Source of the DNA: Clostridia bacterium
GTDB taxonomy: Bacteria; Bacillota; Clostridia; Oscillospirales; CAG-272
Length of the DNA: 64,000 nucleotides
Direction of reading: 5' to 3'
Assembly: GCA_017464805.1 (NCBI GenBank)
Contig: JAFTYE010000010.1
Span: forward strand, 1-64,000
Shown here: piece after piece, positions 44,255 to 52,200 of the stretch
How positions within the stretch are numbered: the stretch's first letter is position 1
Layout of the letters: each line of letters starts with the position of its first letter
Position numbers and translations under genes: made by a program
Notes under the pieces: generated by a model
The model's database searches: none
What the model saw: the letters and a program-made list of their open reading frames with translations, nothing else
Told to the model about the DNA's origin: nothing

Positions 44255-44757
44255 TGGACAATGCTATTTTTTTGAAAGCTCAAATGCTTCAAGAGGACAT
44301 TGATGCTTGTTCTGGGGTTCTACCGCGAAAAGATGCAGGAAGCCGACCCTCAGTTGATTTTTTTGATCAACTGATAACAGATAAGGCACTCCGAAAAACA
44401 GTAGAAAAACTATACCGAGATGGCCACCATGCTCGCGCTGTTGAGGAAGCGTACAAGTTCATAGATAACTTGGTCAAAAGGACAGCAAAGCAAAGCGAAA
44501 CCAATCTAACTGGTTCTAAGCTGATGACGGCGGTCTTTAGTGGGAATGCCCCCATATTAAAGATTAACGCCGGAGAAAGTACCTCAGAGCGAGATGAACA
44601 AATTGGATATATGCAAATCTTTTCCGGATGCATGACAGGTATAAGAAATCCTCGTGCCCATGAGTGTGATTGGGAAGATAGTGAACAACGCGCCTTACAA
44701 CTTCTTGTTTGGGCAAACCATTTAGTCGAGAGGATACATCTATCCGAGAAGGCTTAA
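44254..44757 (+). CDS. HEPN-like (TIGR02391/Ymh-type) putative ribonuclease
   Basis: 167 residues, all-helical. DGHHARAVEEAYKFIDNLVK and GYMQIFSGCMTGIRNPRAHE match the TIGR02391 (Ymh) family pattern. R131-NPRA-H136 is an R-X4-H motif as in HEPN ribonucleases that cleave RNA in toxin-antitoxin and abortive-infection systems. Coupled to the DUF5343-like gene, at the end of the mobile region, followed by a tRNA 3'-end scar and terminator. Confidence 0.78.
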   Translation: MDNAIFLKAQMLQEDIDACSGVLPRKDAGSRPSVDFFDQLITDKALRKTVEKLYRDGHHARAVEEAYKFIDNLVKRTAKQSETNLTGSKLMTAVFSGNAPILKINAGESTSERDEQIGYMQIFSGCMTGIRNPRAHECDWEDSEQRALQLLVWANHLVERIHLSEKA

Positions 44758-44825
44758 GAGAAATACTGATTGCCGACTACCCGATAACCATTTTTGTACT
44801 TTCGATATCGTAGAATCCTATAATT

Positions 44826-44837
44826 GCACTCCGACCA
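44826..44837 (+). other. Displaced tRNA-Pro-like 3' end, candidate attachment-site scar
   Basis: GCACTCCGACCA followed by TATCGAGTGTTC. The intact tRNA-Pro of this window ends CACTCAGACCA and continues TATCGAGTGTTC, with 26 of 28 bases equal over the tRNA end plus hairpin arm. Upstream the match to a tRNA T-arm stops (GAATCCTATAATTG), so only an acceptor end remains. Confidence 0.7.
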
Positions 44838-44882
44838 TATCGAGTGTTCTTAACGAAAGTGATGAACACTCGATACTTTTTT
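44838..44882 (+). terminator. Terminator homologous to the tRNA-Pro terminator
   Basis: TATCGAGTGTTC and GAACACTCGATA form a 12-base-pair stem followed by CTTTTTT. It now closes the DUF5343-HEPN operon. Confidence 0.85.
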
Positions 44883-44947
44883 GCCTGCACTTGCGTCGGT
44901 TAGCCCTTTGGCTTTGTGGGATGCAGTATCTCCTCACCGAAAAACAG

Positions 44948-44955
44948 CATACAAT
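44948..44955 (+). promoter_or_regulatory. Possible sporulation-sigma -10 element
   Basis: CATACAAT 40 bases before the collagen-like gene matches the mother-cell sigma E/K -10 pattern. A weak TAT lies about 18 bases upstream. No vegetative promoter is evident. Confidence 0.4.
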
Positions 44956-44994
44956 GTAATGGTGTTTCACCAAATCTACAAAGGAGTTAACTTT

Positions 44995-46848
44995 ATGAGC
45001 AGACAAAATTCGTTTATACGAAGTACCAATAATCGTTGTTGTAACTGTAGTCCAAGTAGCTGTAAACAGAAGACTTGCCGCGATGACGATAAAGATAAAA
45101 ATCCGTGTACGGTCTGCCCACCCGGTCCGCAGGGTCCTGCGGGCCCTCAAGGCCCTGTCGGCCCTCAAGGTCCTGCAGGTGATGTAGGCCCTCAAGGCCC
45201 GCAGGGGCTCACGGGCGCAGTAGGGCCTACCGGACCCCAAGGTCCTATCGGTCCACAAGGTCCGGTTGGCGAAGCTGGTCCTGCCGGTCCACAGGGCCCT
45301 GCCGGTGCTGTTGGTTCGATCGGCCCTCAAGGCCCTATAGGTCCTCAGGGTCCTGCGGGTGACGTTGGCCCTGTCGGTCCACAGGGACCCGCTGGTGCTA
45401 CGGGTCCTGCCGGTCCACAGGGCCCTGCCGGTGCTATTGGTCCCACCGGTCCTCAAGGTCCTGTCGGTGATACGGGTCCGATAGGTCCCCAAGGCCCTAT
45501 GGGGGAGACCGGACCTATCGGTCCTCAGGGCCCTGCGGGTCCGCAAGGACTTACCGGTCCTCAAGGTCCTGCGGGTGACGTTGGCCCTGTCGGTCCACAA
45601 GGTCCTGTAGGCAATACCGGTCCTGCAGGCCCGCAGGGGCCCGCAGGCGAAGCCGGTCCTGTCGGTCCACAGGGACCCGCCGGCGCTACGGGTCCTGTCG
45701 GTCCTCAAGGCCCCATAGGCCCACAGGGCCCTGCCGGTGATATCGGTCCTGCCGGTCCACAGGGCCCTGTCGGTGCAGTTGGCCCTGCCGGCCCTCAAGG
45801 CCCCACGGGTCCGCAAGGTCCTGCCGGTGAAGTCGGTCCTGCCGGTCCTCAAGGTCCTGCGGGTGAGACCGGTCCTGTCGGCCCTCAAGGCCCCACGGGT
45901 GCTATCGGTCCTGCCGGTCCTCAGGGTCCTGTCGGCGATACGGGTCCTATGGGTCCCCAAGGCCCTATGGGAGAGATCGGGCCCATCGGTCCGCAAGGTC
46001 CCGCGGGTCCGCAAGGACTTACAGGTCCGCAAGGCCCTGCGGGTGATGTTGGTCCCGCAGGTCCGCAAGGTCCTGCCGGAGATACCGGTCCTGCCGGTCC
46101 GCAGGGACCCGCAGGAGATGTTGGTCCTGCCGGTCCTCAGGGGCCCGCTGGCAGTATTGGTCCCGCAGGTCCGCAAGGTCCTACCGGTCCGCAAGGTCCT
46201 GCCGGTGACGTCGGTCCTGTCGGCCCTCAAGGTCCTGCGGGTGATACAGGTCCTGTCGGTCCGCAAGGTCCCGCAGGTCCGCAAGGCCCTGTCGGTGATA
46301 CGGGCCCCGCGGGTCCGCAAGGCCCCGCAGGTTCTACAGGCCCCGTCGGTCCGCAAGGCCCCGTCGGTCCCCAAGGCCCCGCCGGAGAGACGGGTGCACA
46401 GGGTCCGCAGGGACTTCCGGGAGGAGTATTGAGCTATGCTGATTTTTATGCCTTGATGCCTCCCGACAACTCGGCAACGGTTGCTCCCGGAACGGATGTC
46501 AGCTTCCCCCAGAATGGTCCGATAGCCAACACGAATATCGGACGACTCGGTCCGTCATCGTTCAATCTTGGAGCGATCGGAACCTATCAGATACTGTTCC
46601 AGGTCAGCGTTACCGAGGCGGGACAGCTGATCCTAACCCTGAATGGTCAAGACTTGGCATATACCGTCGCAGGTCGCGCCACAGGCACATCGCAGATCGT
46701 GGGTATGGCGGTCGTGACTACCACGGCGGTCAACTCGGTTTTGACGGTTCGCAATCCGGCAGGGAATGCCGCCGCGCTTACCATCACTCCTCTTGCCGGA
46801 GGAACTCGTCCCGTGTCCGCACATCTTGTGATCACGCAGATTGGATAA
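44995..46848 (+). CDS. Collagen-like protein with BclA-type C-terminal domain
   Basis: 617 residues from [10 protein letters not shown] after AAAGGAG. A Cys-rich N-terminus ([17 protein letters not shown]) is followed by an uninterrupted run of Gly-X-Y triplets, mostly GPQGPxG, to about residue 478. The last 139 residues ([15 protein letters not shown], then ITQIG) resemble the jelly-roll C-terminal domain of BclA exosporium glycoproteins, which trimerises. It is probably a spore-surface filament. Thr-containing triplets could be glycosylated. The near-repetitive DNA should vary in length between strains. Confidence 0.88.
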   Translation: MSRQNSFIRSTNNRCCNCSPSSCKQKTCRDDDKDKNPCTVCPPGPQGPAGPQGPVGPQGPAGDVGPQGPQGLTGAVGPTGPQGPIGPQGPVGEAGPAGPQGPAGAVGSIGPQGPIGPQGPAGDVGPVGPQGPAGATGPAGPQGPAGAIGPTGPQGPVGDTGPIGPQGPMGETGPIGPQGPAGPQGLTGPQGPAGDVGPVGPQGPVGNTGPAGPQGPAGEAGPVGPQGPAGATGPVGPQGPIGPQGPAGDIGPAGPQGPVGAVGPAGPQGPTGPQGPAGEVGPAGPQGPAGETGPVGPQGPTGAIGPAGPQGPVGDTGPMGPQGPMGEIGPIGPQGPAGPQGLTGPQGPAGDVGPAGPQGPAGDTGPAGPQGPAGDVGPAGPQGPAGSIGPAGPQGPTGPQGPAGDVGPVGPQGPAGDTGPVGPQGPAGPQGPVGDTGPAGPQGPAGSTGPVGPQGPVGPQGPAGETGAQGPQGLPGGVLSYADFYALMPPDNSATVAPGTDVSFPQNGPIANTNIGRLGPSSFNLGAIGTYQILFQVSVTEAGQLILTLNGQDLAYTVAGRATGTSQIVGMAVVTTTAVNSVLTVRNPAGNAAALTITPLAGGTRPVSAHLVITQIG

Positions 46849-46889
46849 CTTTTTAATACGCGATTGCTGATGTTGTGTCGTTGAATAAT

Positions 46890-46937
46890 AAAACACCTAT
46901 GGCACTCTGCCTTTGCGGAGTGCCATAGGTGTTTTTT
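46890..46937. terminator. Bidirectional terminator
   Basis: AAACACCTATGGCACTC and GAGTGCCATAGGTGTTT form a 17-base-pair perfect stem with T runs; it serves the collagen-like gene and ung from the other side. Confidence 0.93.
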
Positions 46938-46984
46938 CCTTTTTGCGGGCTTTATGATAGGGGATTAGACAGTGGAAAAGGCGA

Positions 46985-47665
46985 TCAATCTTCCTCTTCC
47001 GGCACGCGCCAATCAATCGGCGATATGCCGTTTTTTTCGAGAAACGCATTGACGCGCGAGAACGGGCGGCTTCCGAAAAAGCCGTTGTAGGCCGAGAGGG
47101 GGCTCGGGTGTGCCGACTCGAAGATACCGTGGATAGGATTGGTCAGCAGCTTTTTCTTCTGTCGGGCATTGCTCCCCCATAAAATGAATGCGATCGGGTG
47201 GGTGGCCTCGTTGAGCAGGCGAATGACCTCGTCCGTGAAGATCTCCCACCCCTGTCCGCGGTGGCTATTCGCCTGCGCGCGGCGAACTGTTAGGGTTGTG
47301 TTGAGAAGCAAAATGCCCTGCTTCGCCCATGCCGTCAGACAGCCGTGGGTGGGCGGCTCGATGTCAAGGTCGCTCTTCAGCTCCTTGAATATGTTTTGGA
47401 GGGAGGGCGGCTGCGGTACGCCGCGCATCACCGAAAAGCAAAGGCCGTGCGCCTGGTTCGGCTCGTGATAGGGATCCTGTCCCAAGATCACCGCCTTCAC
47501 GGCAGCATGGGGAACGGCCTTCAGTGCTGTGAAAATATGATACATGTCGGGGTACACGTCATAGCGGCTGTATTCCGCCTTCAAAAAGGCGCGAAGCCTT
47601 TTGTAATAGTCCTTTTCAAATTCAGGGGCCAACAATTCGTCCCAGTCGTTTCCAAGCTGTACCAT
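46985..47665 (-). CDS. ung: Uracil-DNA glycosylase
   Basis: 226 residues. GQDPYHEPNQAHGLCFSV carries the catalytic Asp; HPSPLSAYNGFFGSRPFS the active-site His and minor-groove loop. It removes uracil from DNA. Own promoter. Confidence 0.97.
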   Translation of the reverse strand: MVQLGNDWDELLAPEFEKDYYKRLRAFLKAEYSRYDVYPDMYHIFTALKAVPHAAVKAVILGQDPYHEPNQAHGLCFSVMRGVPQPPSLQNIFKELKSDLDIEPPTHGCLTAWAKQGILLLNTTLTVRRAQANSHRGQGWEIFTDEVIRLLNEATHPIAFILWGSNARQKKKLLTNPIHGIFESAHPSPLSAYNGFFGSRPFSRVNAFLEKNGISPIDWRVPEEED

Positions 47666-47694
47666 GACGCTCTCCTTGTTTTTGTATGATACCC

Positions 47695-47723
47695 ATTATA
47701 CCACGTTTTTTCAAAAAAGGCAA
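47695..47723 (-). promoter_or_regulatory. ung promoter
   Basis: Minus strand: TTGCCT, 17 bases, TATAAT. Confidence 0.7.
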
Positions 47724-47792
47724 ATTTTCTGTATAAAATCGCAAAAACGGGGCAACCATCTCCTCACAAGCTCAAAAACAGGAGAAAATATC

Positions 47793-48389
47793 ATGAAAAG
47801 TCTGGTTACTTACGCCCTATCCCTCATCCTTTGCGTGGCGGTGTTGTCGGTTATGCCCATCCACGGGGAGGAGCAGATCTACGACAACGTCGTGCGCCTG
47901 CACATCCTTGCCGCCTCGGATAGCGAAGAGGATCAGGCAGACAAGCTCGCCGTGCGGGACGCCCTGCTTGCCACCTACGGCGCGGAGCTCGATTACAAGA
48001 ACGAGGCGGATGCCGCCGCGCGCATCGAGGCTCTTCTTCCTGCCATCAAGACCCTTGCCGAAGAAACCCTTGCCGCGCGAGGCTCGAACGCCCCCGTCAC
48101 CGTGACCTTCACTGATGAAAACTACCCCGAACGCACCTACGGTGATCTGCACTTTCCCGCCGGCACCTACCACTCCCTGCGTATCCTCATCGGTGAAGGA
48201 GAAGGGAAGAACTGGTGGTGCGTCTTGTTCCCACCCCTGTGCGTGGGGGCGGCAACCGAGGAAACTGTGCTTCCCGAGGTGGATGAAGAGCCACCCGCAG
48301 GCTTCACTGACAGCCAGTGGAAGCTTGTGAGCCAAGATGGACGATACGAAATCCGCTTCCGTTTCCTGGAATTATTGTACGGCAGATAA
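47793..48389 (+). CDS. spoIIR: Stage II sporulation protein R
   Basis: 198 residues from MKSLVTYALS after AGGAGA. A signal peptide is followed by IYDNVVRLHILAASDSEEDQ, the SpoIIR signature, and NWWCVLFPPLC. SpoIIR is secreted from the forespore and triggers SpoIIGA to activate sigma E. Strong evidence for sporulation. Confidence 0.95.
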   Translation: MKSLVTYALSLILCVAVLSVMPIHGEEQIYDNVVRLHILAASDSEEDQADKLAVRDALLATYGAELDYKNEADAAARIEALLPAIKTLAEETLAARGSNAPVTVTFTDENYPERTYGDLHFPAGTYHSLRILIGEGEGKNWWCVLFPPLCVGAATEETVLPEVDEEPPAGFTDSQWKLVSQDGRYEIRFRFLELLYGR

Positions 48390-48406
48390 AAAACGACGTG
48401 CAACCC

Positions 48407-48435
48407 TTGCTTTTTCTTTCGTTTTGTGCTATCAT
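48407..48435 (+). promoter_or_regulatory. Promoter of the GNAT gene
   Basis: TTGCTT, 17 bases, TATCAT. Confidence 0.65.
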
Positions 48436-48461
48436 AAAAGCATCAAACCCAAGGAGCTATT

Positions 48462-48995
48462 ATGCAGCTTGTTATTGCCAAAACCAAAGAGCAACTCGCT
48501 TCTGTTGAAGCACTATATCTTGTGGCCTTCCCACCCTCGGAGCGCAAGCCCTTTTCTCTTATACAAAAGAAAGTGGGGGAGGGAAGCATGGAGATCCTCT
48601 CCATGGAAGAGAACGGCCGTTTCCTTGGACTTGCCATCATGATTCTGCACGGGGATATCGCCCTGCTCGACTACCTCGCCGTAGCCCCCGAATGCCGCGG
48701 CGGCGGCATCGGCACGAAAACGCTCGCCGCGCTCCGCGCACGCTACCCCGACCGTCATCTCTTACTCGAGATCGAGGACCCCGACGAGCCGTCGGATAAC
48801 AGGGCCGAGCGTCTGCGCCGCCGCGAATTTTACACTCGCAACGGCATGACCCCCATGCCCTATAAAATTTGGCTCTTCGGAATCAAAATGCTCGTCCTCA
48901 CGGACGGCGCCGCCATCCCCTTTGACCGCTATCACGCCATCTTCGGCGACGTCTTCTCCGAAAAGGCCGCGCAGAACGTCCGCCTCGCCGAGTAA
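48462..48995 (+). CDS. GNAT-family N-acetyltransferase
   Basis: 177 residues. The acetyl-CoA motif is RGGGIGTKTLAAL near residue 78, after LLDYLAVAPE; REFYTRNGM is the C-terminal strand-helix. Substrate unknown. Monocistronic. Confidence 0.88.
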   Translation: MQLVIAKTKEQLASVEALYLVAFPPSERKPFSLIQKKVGEGSMEILSMEENGRFLGLAIMILHGDIALLDYLAVAPECRGGGIGTKTLAALRARYPDRHLLLEIEDPDEPSDNRAERLRRREFYTRNGMTPMPYKIWLFGIKMLVLTDGAAIPFDRYHAIFGDVFSEKAAQNVRLAE

Positions 48996-49002
48996 AGCGA
49001 AT

Positions 49003-49026
49003 AAAAAGCCCCGTAGGGGCTTTTTA
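49003..49026 (+). terminator. GNAT terminator
   Basis: AAAAAGCCCC, GTA, GGGGCTTTTT. Confidence 0.88.
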
Positions 49027-49036
49027 ATTTTTCCTC

Positions 49037-49065
49037 TTTACAAATCCTTCCTATTGTGCTATAAT
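49037..49065 (+). promoter_or_regulatory. Promoter of the large lipoprotein gene
   Basis: TTTACA, 17 bases, TATAAT; transcription should begin near 49072, at the edge of the inverted repeat. Confidence 0.8.
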
Positions 49066-49070
49066 AGCCC

Positions 49071-49171
49071 TGCGACACAATCACATAGACCACGATAAGT
49101 GTGTATTTTTATTTTTGTAAAAATGCATGCTCTTTTCTGCATACTTATCGTGGTGTCGGAATTGTGTCGCA
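49071..49171 (+). promoter_or_regulatory. Long inverted repeat in the lipoprotein leader
   Basis: TGCGACACAAT (49071-49081) pairs with ATTGTGTCGCA (49161-49171), and inside it CCACGATAAGT (49090-49100) with ACTTATCGTGG (49143-49153). In the mRNA this is a two-part stem about 100 bases long at the 5' end. Confidence 0.75.
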
Positions 49172-49192
49172 ACAATCGGAGCCTGCATTTTT

Positions 49193-49223
49193 AAGTGCGT
49201 AGCTTCGGCTGCGCACTTTTTTG
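49193..49223 (+). terminator. Leader terminator before the lipoprotein gene
   Basis: AAGTGCGTAGC, TTCG, GCTGCGCACTT (one G-U pair), then a T run, ending 14 bases before the ATG. It lies after the promoter, so it can act as an attenuator. Confidence 0.8.
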
Positions 49224-49236
49224 TTGGAGGAAAGAC

Positions 49237-52200
49237 ATGAAAAAGAAAAGCCTGTTGCCCTTGATTTTGATTGCCATGCTATGTCTTTTGGCCTTTTCGG
49301 CGTGTACGCCGGAAGCAGAGCCGCCGCACACGCATTCCTACGCGTCCGAATGGACGCAGAACGAAACGCACCATTGGCACGAGGCAAAATGCGAACATAA
49401 CGTAAAGTCCGCCTATGCCGAGCATGAATGGACAGATTCCGTTCTGCAAGAACCAACCTGTACAGAGGCAGGTATTCAAAAATCCACCTGCGCCACCTGT
49501 GGCTATACGGTGTGGCGGCAGCTGGATCCCGTCGGCCATGACCTGACCCATGTCTCCGGTAAGGATGCTACCTGCACCGAAAAGGGTCTCTCTGGCTACA
49601 ACGCCTGCTCTCGCTGTGATTACAGGGAAGAGCAGACCGAGCTGCCCGCCCTCGGCCACGACCTCGTACAGCACGAGACAAAGACCCCCACGCAGACCGA
49701 AAACGGTTGGGAAGCCTATGAAACCTGCTCTCGCTGTGACTATTCCACCTACGTGGAGATCCCTGCCCTGGAGCATGACCTCGTCTTCTACGAGGGCCAA
49801 GCACCCACCTGCTATTACGGCGGACACAACGGTTATTACAGATGTAGGGATTGCAATTATACCACGTGGAAGGAGCTCCCTGCCCTCGGTCACGACTACG
49901 TGGACGGCATCTGTACCCGTTGCGGCGATATCGAGCGACTCATTCCCGAGATCCTTGATATCAAATTCCCGACGGCAAGCGATGTAAGAGCTGACGCCCT
50001 GTTCTTCGAAAACCATGCGGAATGGGTGAAGTATTGCACCGAGCACGGCGTGGATGCCGAGGTGCAAAATGCCCTTGATGCGGCGTTCTTCGAGGAGCGC
50101 GTGCTGGTCGTGGTGCGTCTGACGCATTTTTACGGAGGCGATCGCTATAACACCACCTACGAGCTGACCGATGGCTCCTACGTTATCCGTATGGTCTCCA
50201 TCCCTCTGCCCCCCGGAATGGTATCTACGCAGGCAATGTGGAACTCTTCTACCCCCGTGGCGATCCCGCGCACACAGCTGGAAGGAAGAAGCCTGCTGGA
50301 GGTCTACAAAAATAACGACCTGATCGCCGAATTCTCCCTCGAGAATCTGCACGTCACGCATACCTATGACGAGGGCGCGGTGATTCGTGAGGCCACCTGC
50401 TCCACCCCCGGTCTGATCCGCTACACCTGTACCGTCTGCGGTCATATCAAGGAAGAGAGCATCCCAAAAACCGACCACACCTTCGGTGAATGGCACGACA
50501 TCGCCGCCGACGGCTGTGCCGGCTCTCCCTACTCGCTCCGTATCTGCCTCGTCTGCCGTTACGTCCAGTACGACCTCAACGGCGAAGGCGTGATCCACCC
50601 CCACGACTTCGAGGAGTCCTACGTTGCTCCCACCTGTACCGAGTCGGGCAGGATCACCCTGACCTGTACCCGTTGCGGCATCGTCGGTGCCGACGAGCCT
50701 CTCGCCGCCCTCGGCCATAGCCTGCTTTGGGAAAGCACCGCCGACGGCCACCGCGCCGTCTGCCAGCGCGAGGGATGTGACTATGAAGGCGCGTTCACTC
50801 CCCACGTCGGGGGCAATACCTCCCCCTGCCTCGATACGGTCTGCACCGTCTGCGGCTATCTGATGCAGAAGGGCCTCGGCCACGACCTCTCCGGCGAATG
50901 GACAACGAACGACGTCGGCCACTGGCATGCCTGCACTCGCACGGGCTGCACCGTGATCGTAGACTACGCCCTCCACCGCAACGGTGAGGCAAAATGTACC
51001 GACAGCTACGCCATCTGCACCGTCTGCCGCGTTGCCTATCGGCCGAACGGTAGCCACCACTATGGCGAATGGAACCAGGTAAAAGCCCCCACCTGCACCG
51101 AGCAGGGTGAATGGGAATGTGCGTGCACCTACTGCGGCAAGACCCTTACACGCTATACCGATGCCCTCGGTCACCGCTTCGGCGCATGGGAAACAACCCT
51201 CGCGCCCACCGAAACCGCGAAGGGCAAAGAACGCCGCACCTGCGCCGTCTGCGGCCACGTCGAGGAACGAAGCATCCCCGCCACGGGCCACAACTACGGC
51301 TTCTGGTACACCGTCACCGATCCCACCTGCACGGAATCGGGACAGCTGCGCCGCGACTGTAAGGAATGCGACGAATACCAGCTCCTCACCGTCGCCGCCC
51401 TCGGCCACCGCGTTACCTTCTGGTACACGGACGCCGCCCCCACCTGCACCGAATCCGGTGCACAGCACGGCTACTGTGCCCGTTGCGGCGTAGAGGTCAC
51501 GCGGACCCCCGCCGCCCTCGGCCACACTTGGGGTAGTTATCAGCGCACAAGCACCACCCATTACCGTGAATGCGTGCGCTGTGACGCCAAGACCGCTCCT
51601 GCCCTGCATAGCGGCGGACGTGCCACCTGCACGGGCAAGCCGGTCTGTGCCGTTTGCGGTACCTCTTACGGCAACGCCCTCGGCCATAGCTGGGCGACCG
51701 AATACTCCGCCAACGCCGCCAGCCATTACCACGCCTGCCTCAACGGCTGCGGCGGGAAGCGGGACGTGGAAGCGCACCACCTCACCACCAGGTCCGAAAG
51801 CATGGAGCATAAGGATGACGGTGCCCAAAAGCTCTATATCCACCGTGTATATCAGTACTGCGATACCTGCGCCTACGAGAATGTGATCTCCGAATCGCTC
51901 TCCATCCACTACGGTATCGAGATCCTGTATCCCGTGGAGCCCACCTGTACCACCCCGGGTAAAACGCTCGGCTGGAAGTGCGCCGTTCGCGGTTGCACAG
52001 GCTGTGACACCGTCACCCGTGCACAAGAGACCATCCCCGCCCTCGGCCATAACTACGTAAACGGCATCTGTACCCGTTGCGGCCACAGCACCTCGACCGA
52101 GTGTAAGCATACAAACACCGTTATCCTCGGCGGCTACCCCGCCACCTGTACCCAGGACGGCCTCACAAACGGCAGACAGTGCGCCACCTGCCACACCATT

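Noticed and set aside
44818-46374. 518-codon open frame on the minus strand over the collagen-like gene
   Set aside because: It is the antisense image of the Gly-Pro-Gln triplets (a repeated Thr/Arg/Gly pattern), with no ribosome binding site.
45120-46430. CRISPR-like or satellite array from the regular DNA repeats
   Set aside because: The periodicity is that of collagen codons (GGT CCT CAA GGC) without unique spacers or cas genes.
49071-49171. Invertible (phase-variable) promoter
   Set aside because: The promoter lies outside the inverted repeat, so inversion would not switch it; a leader RNA structure fits better.
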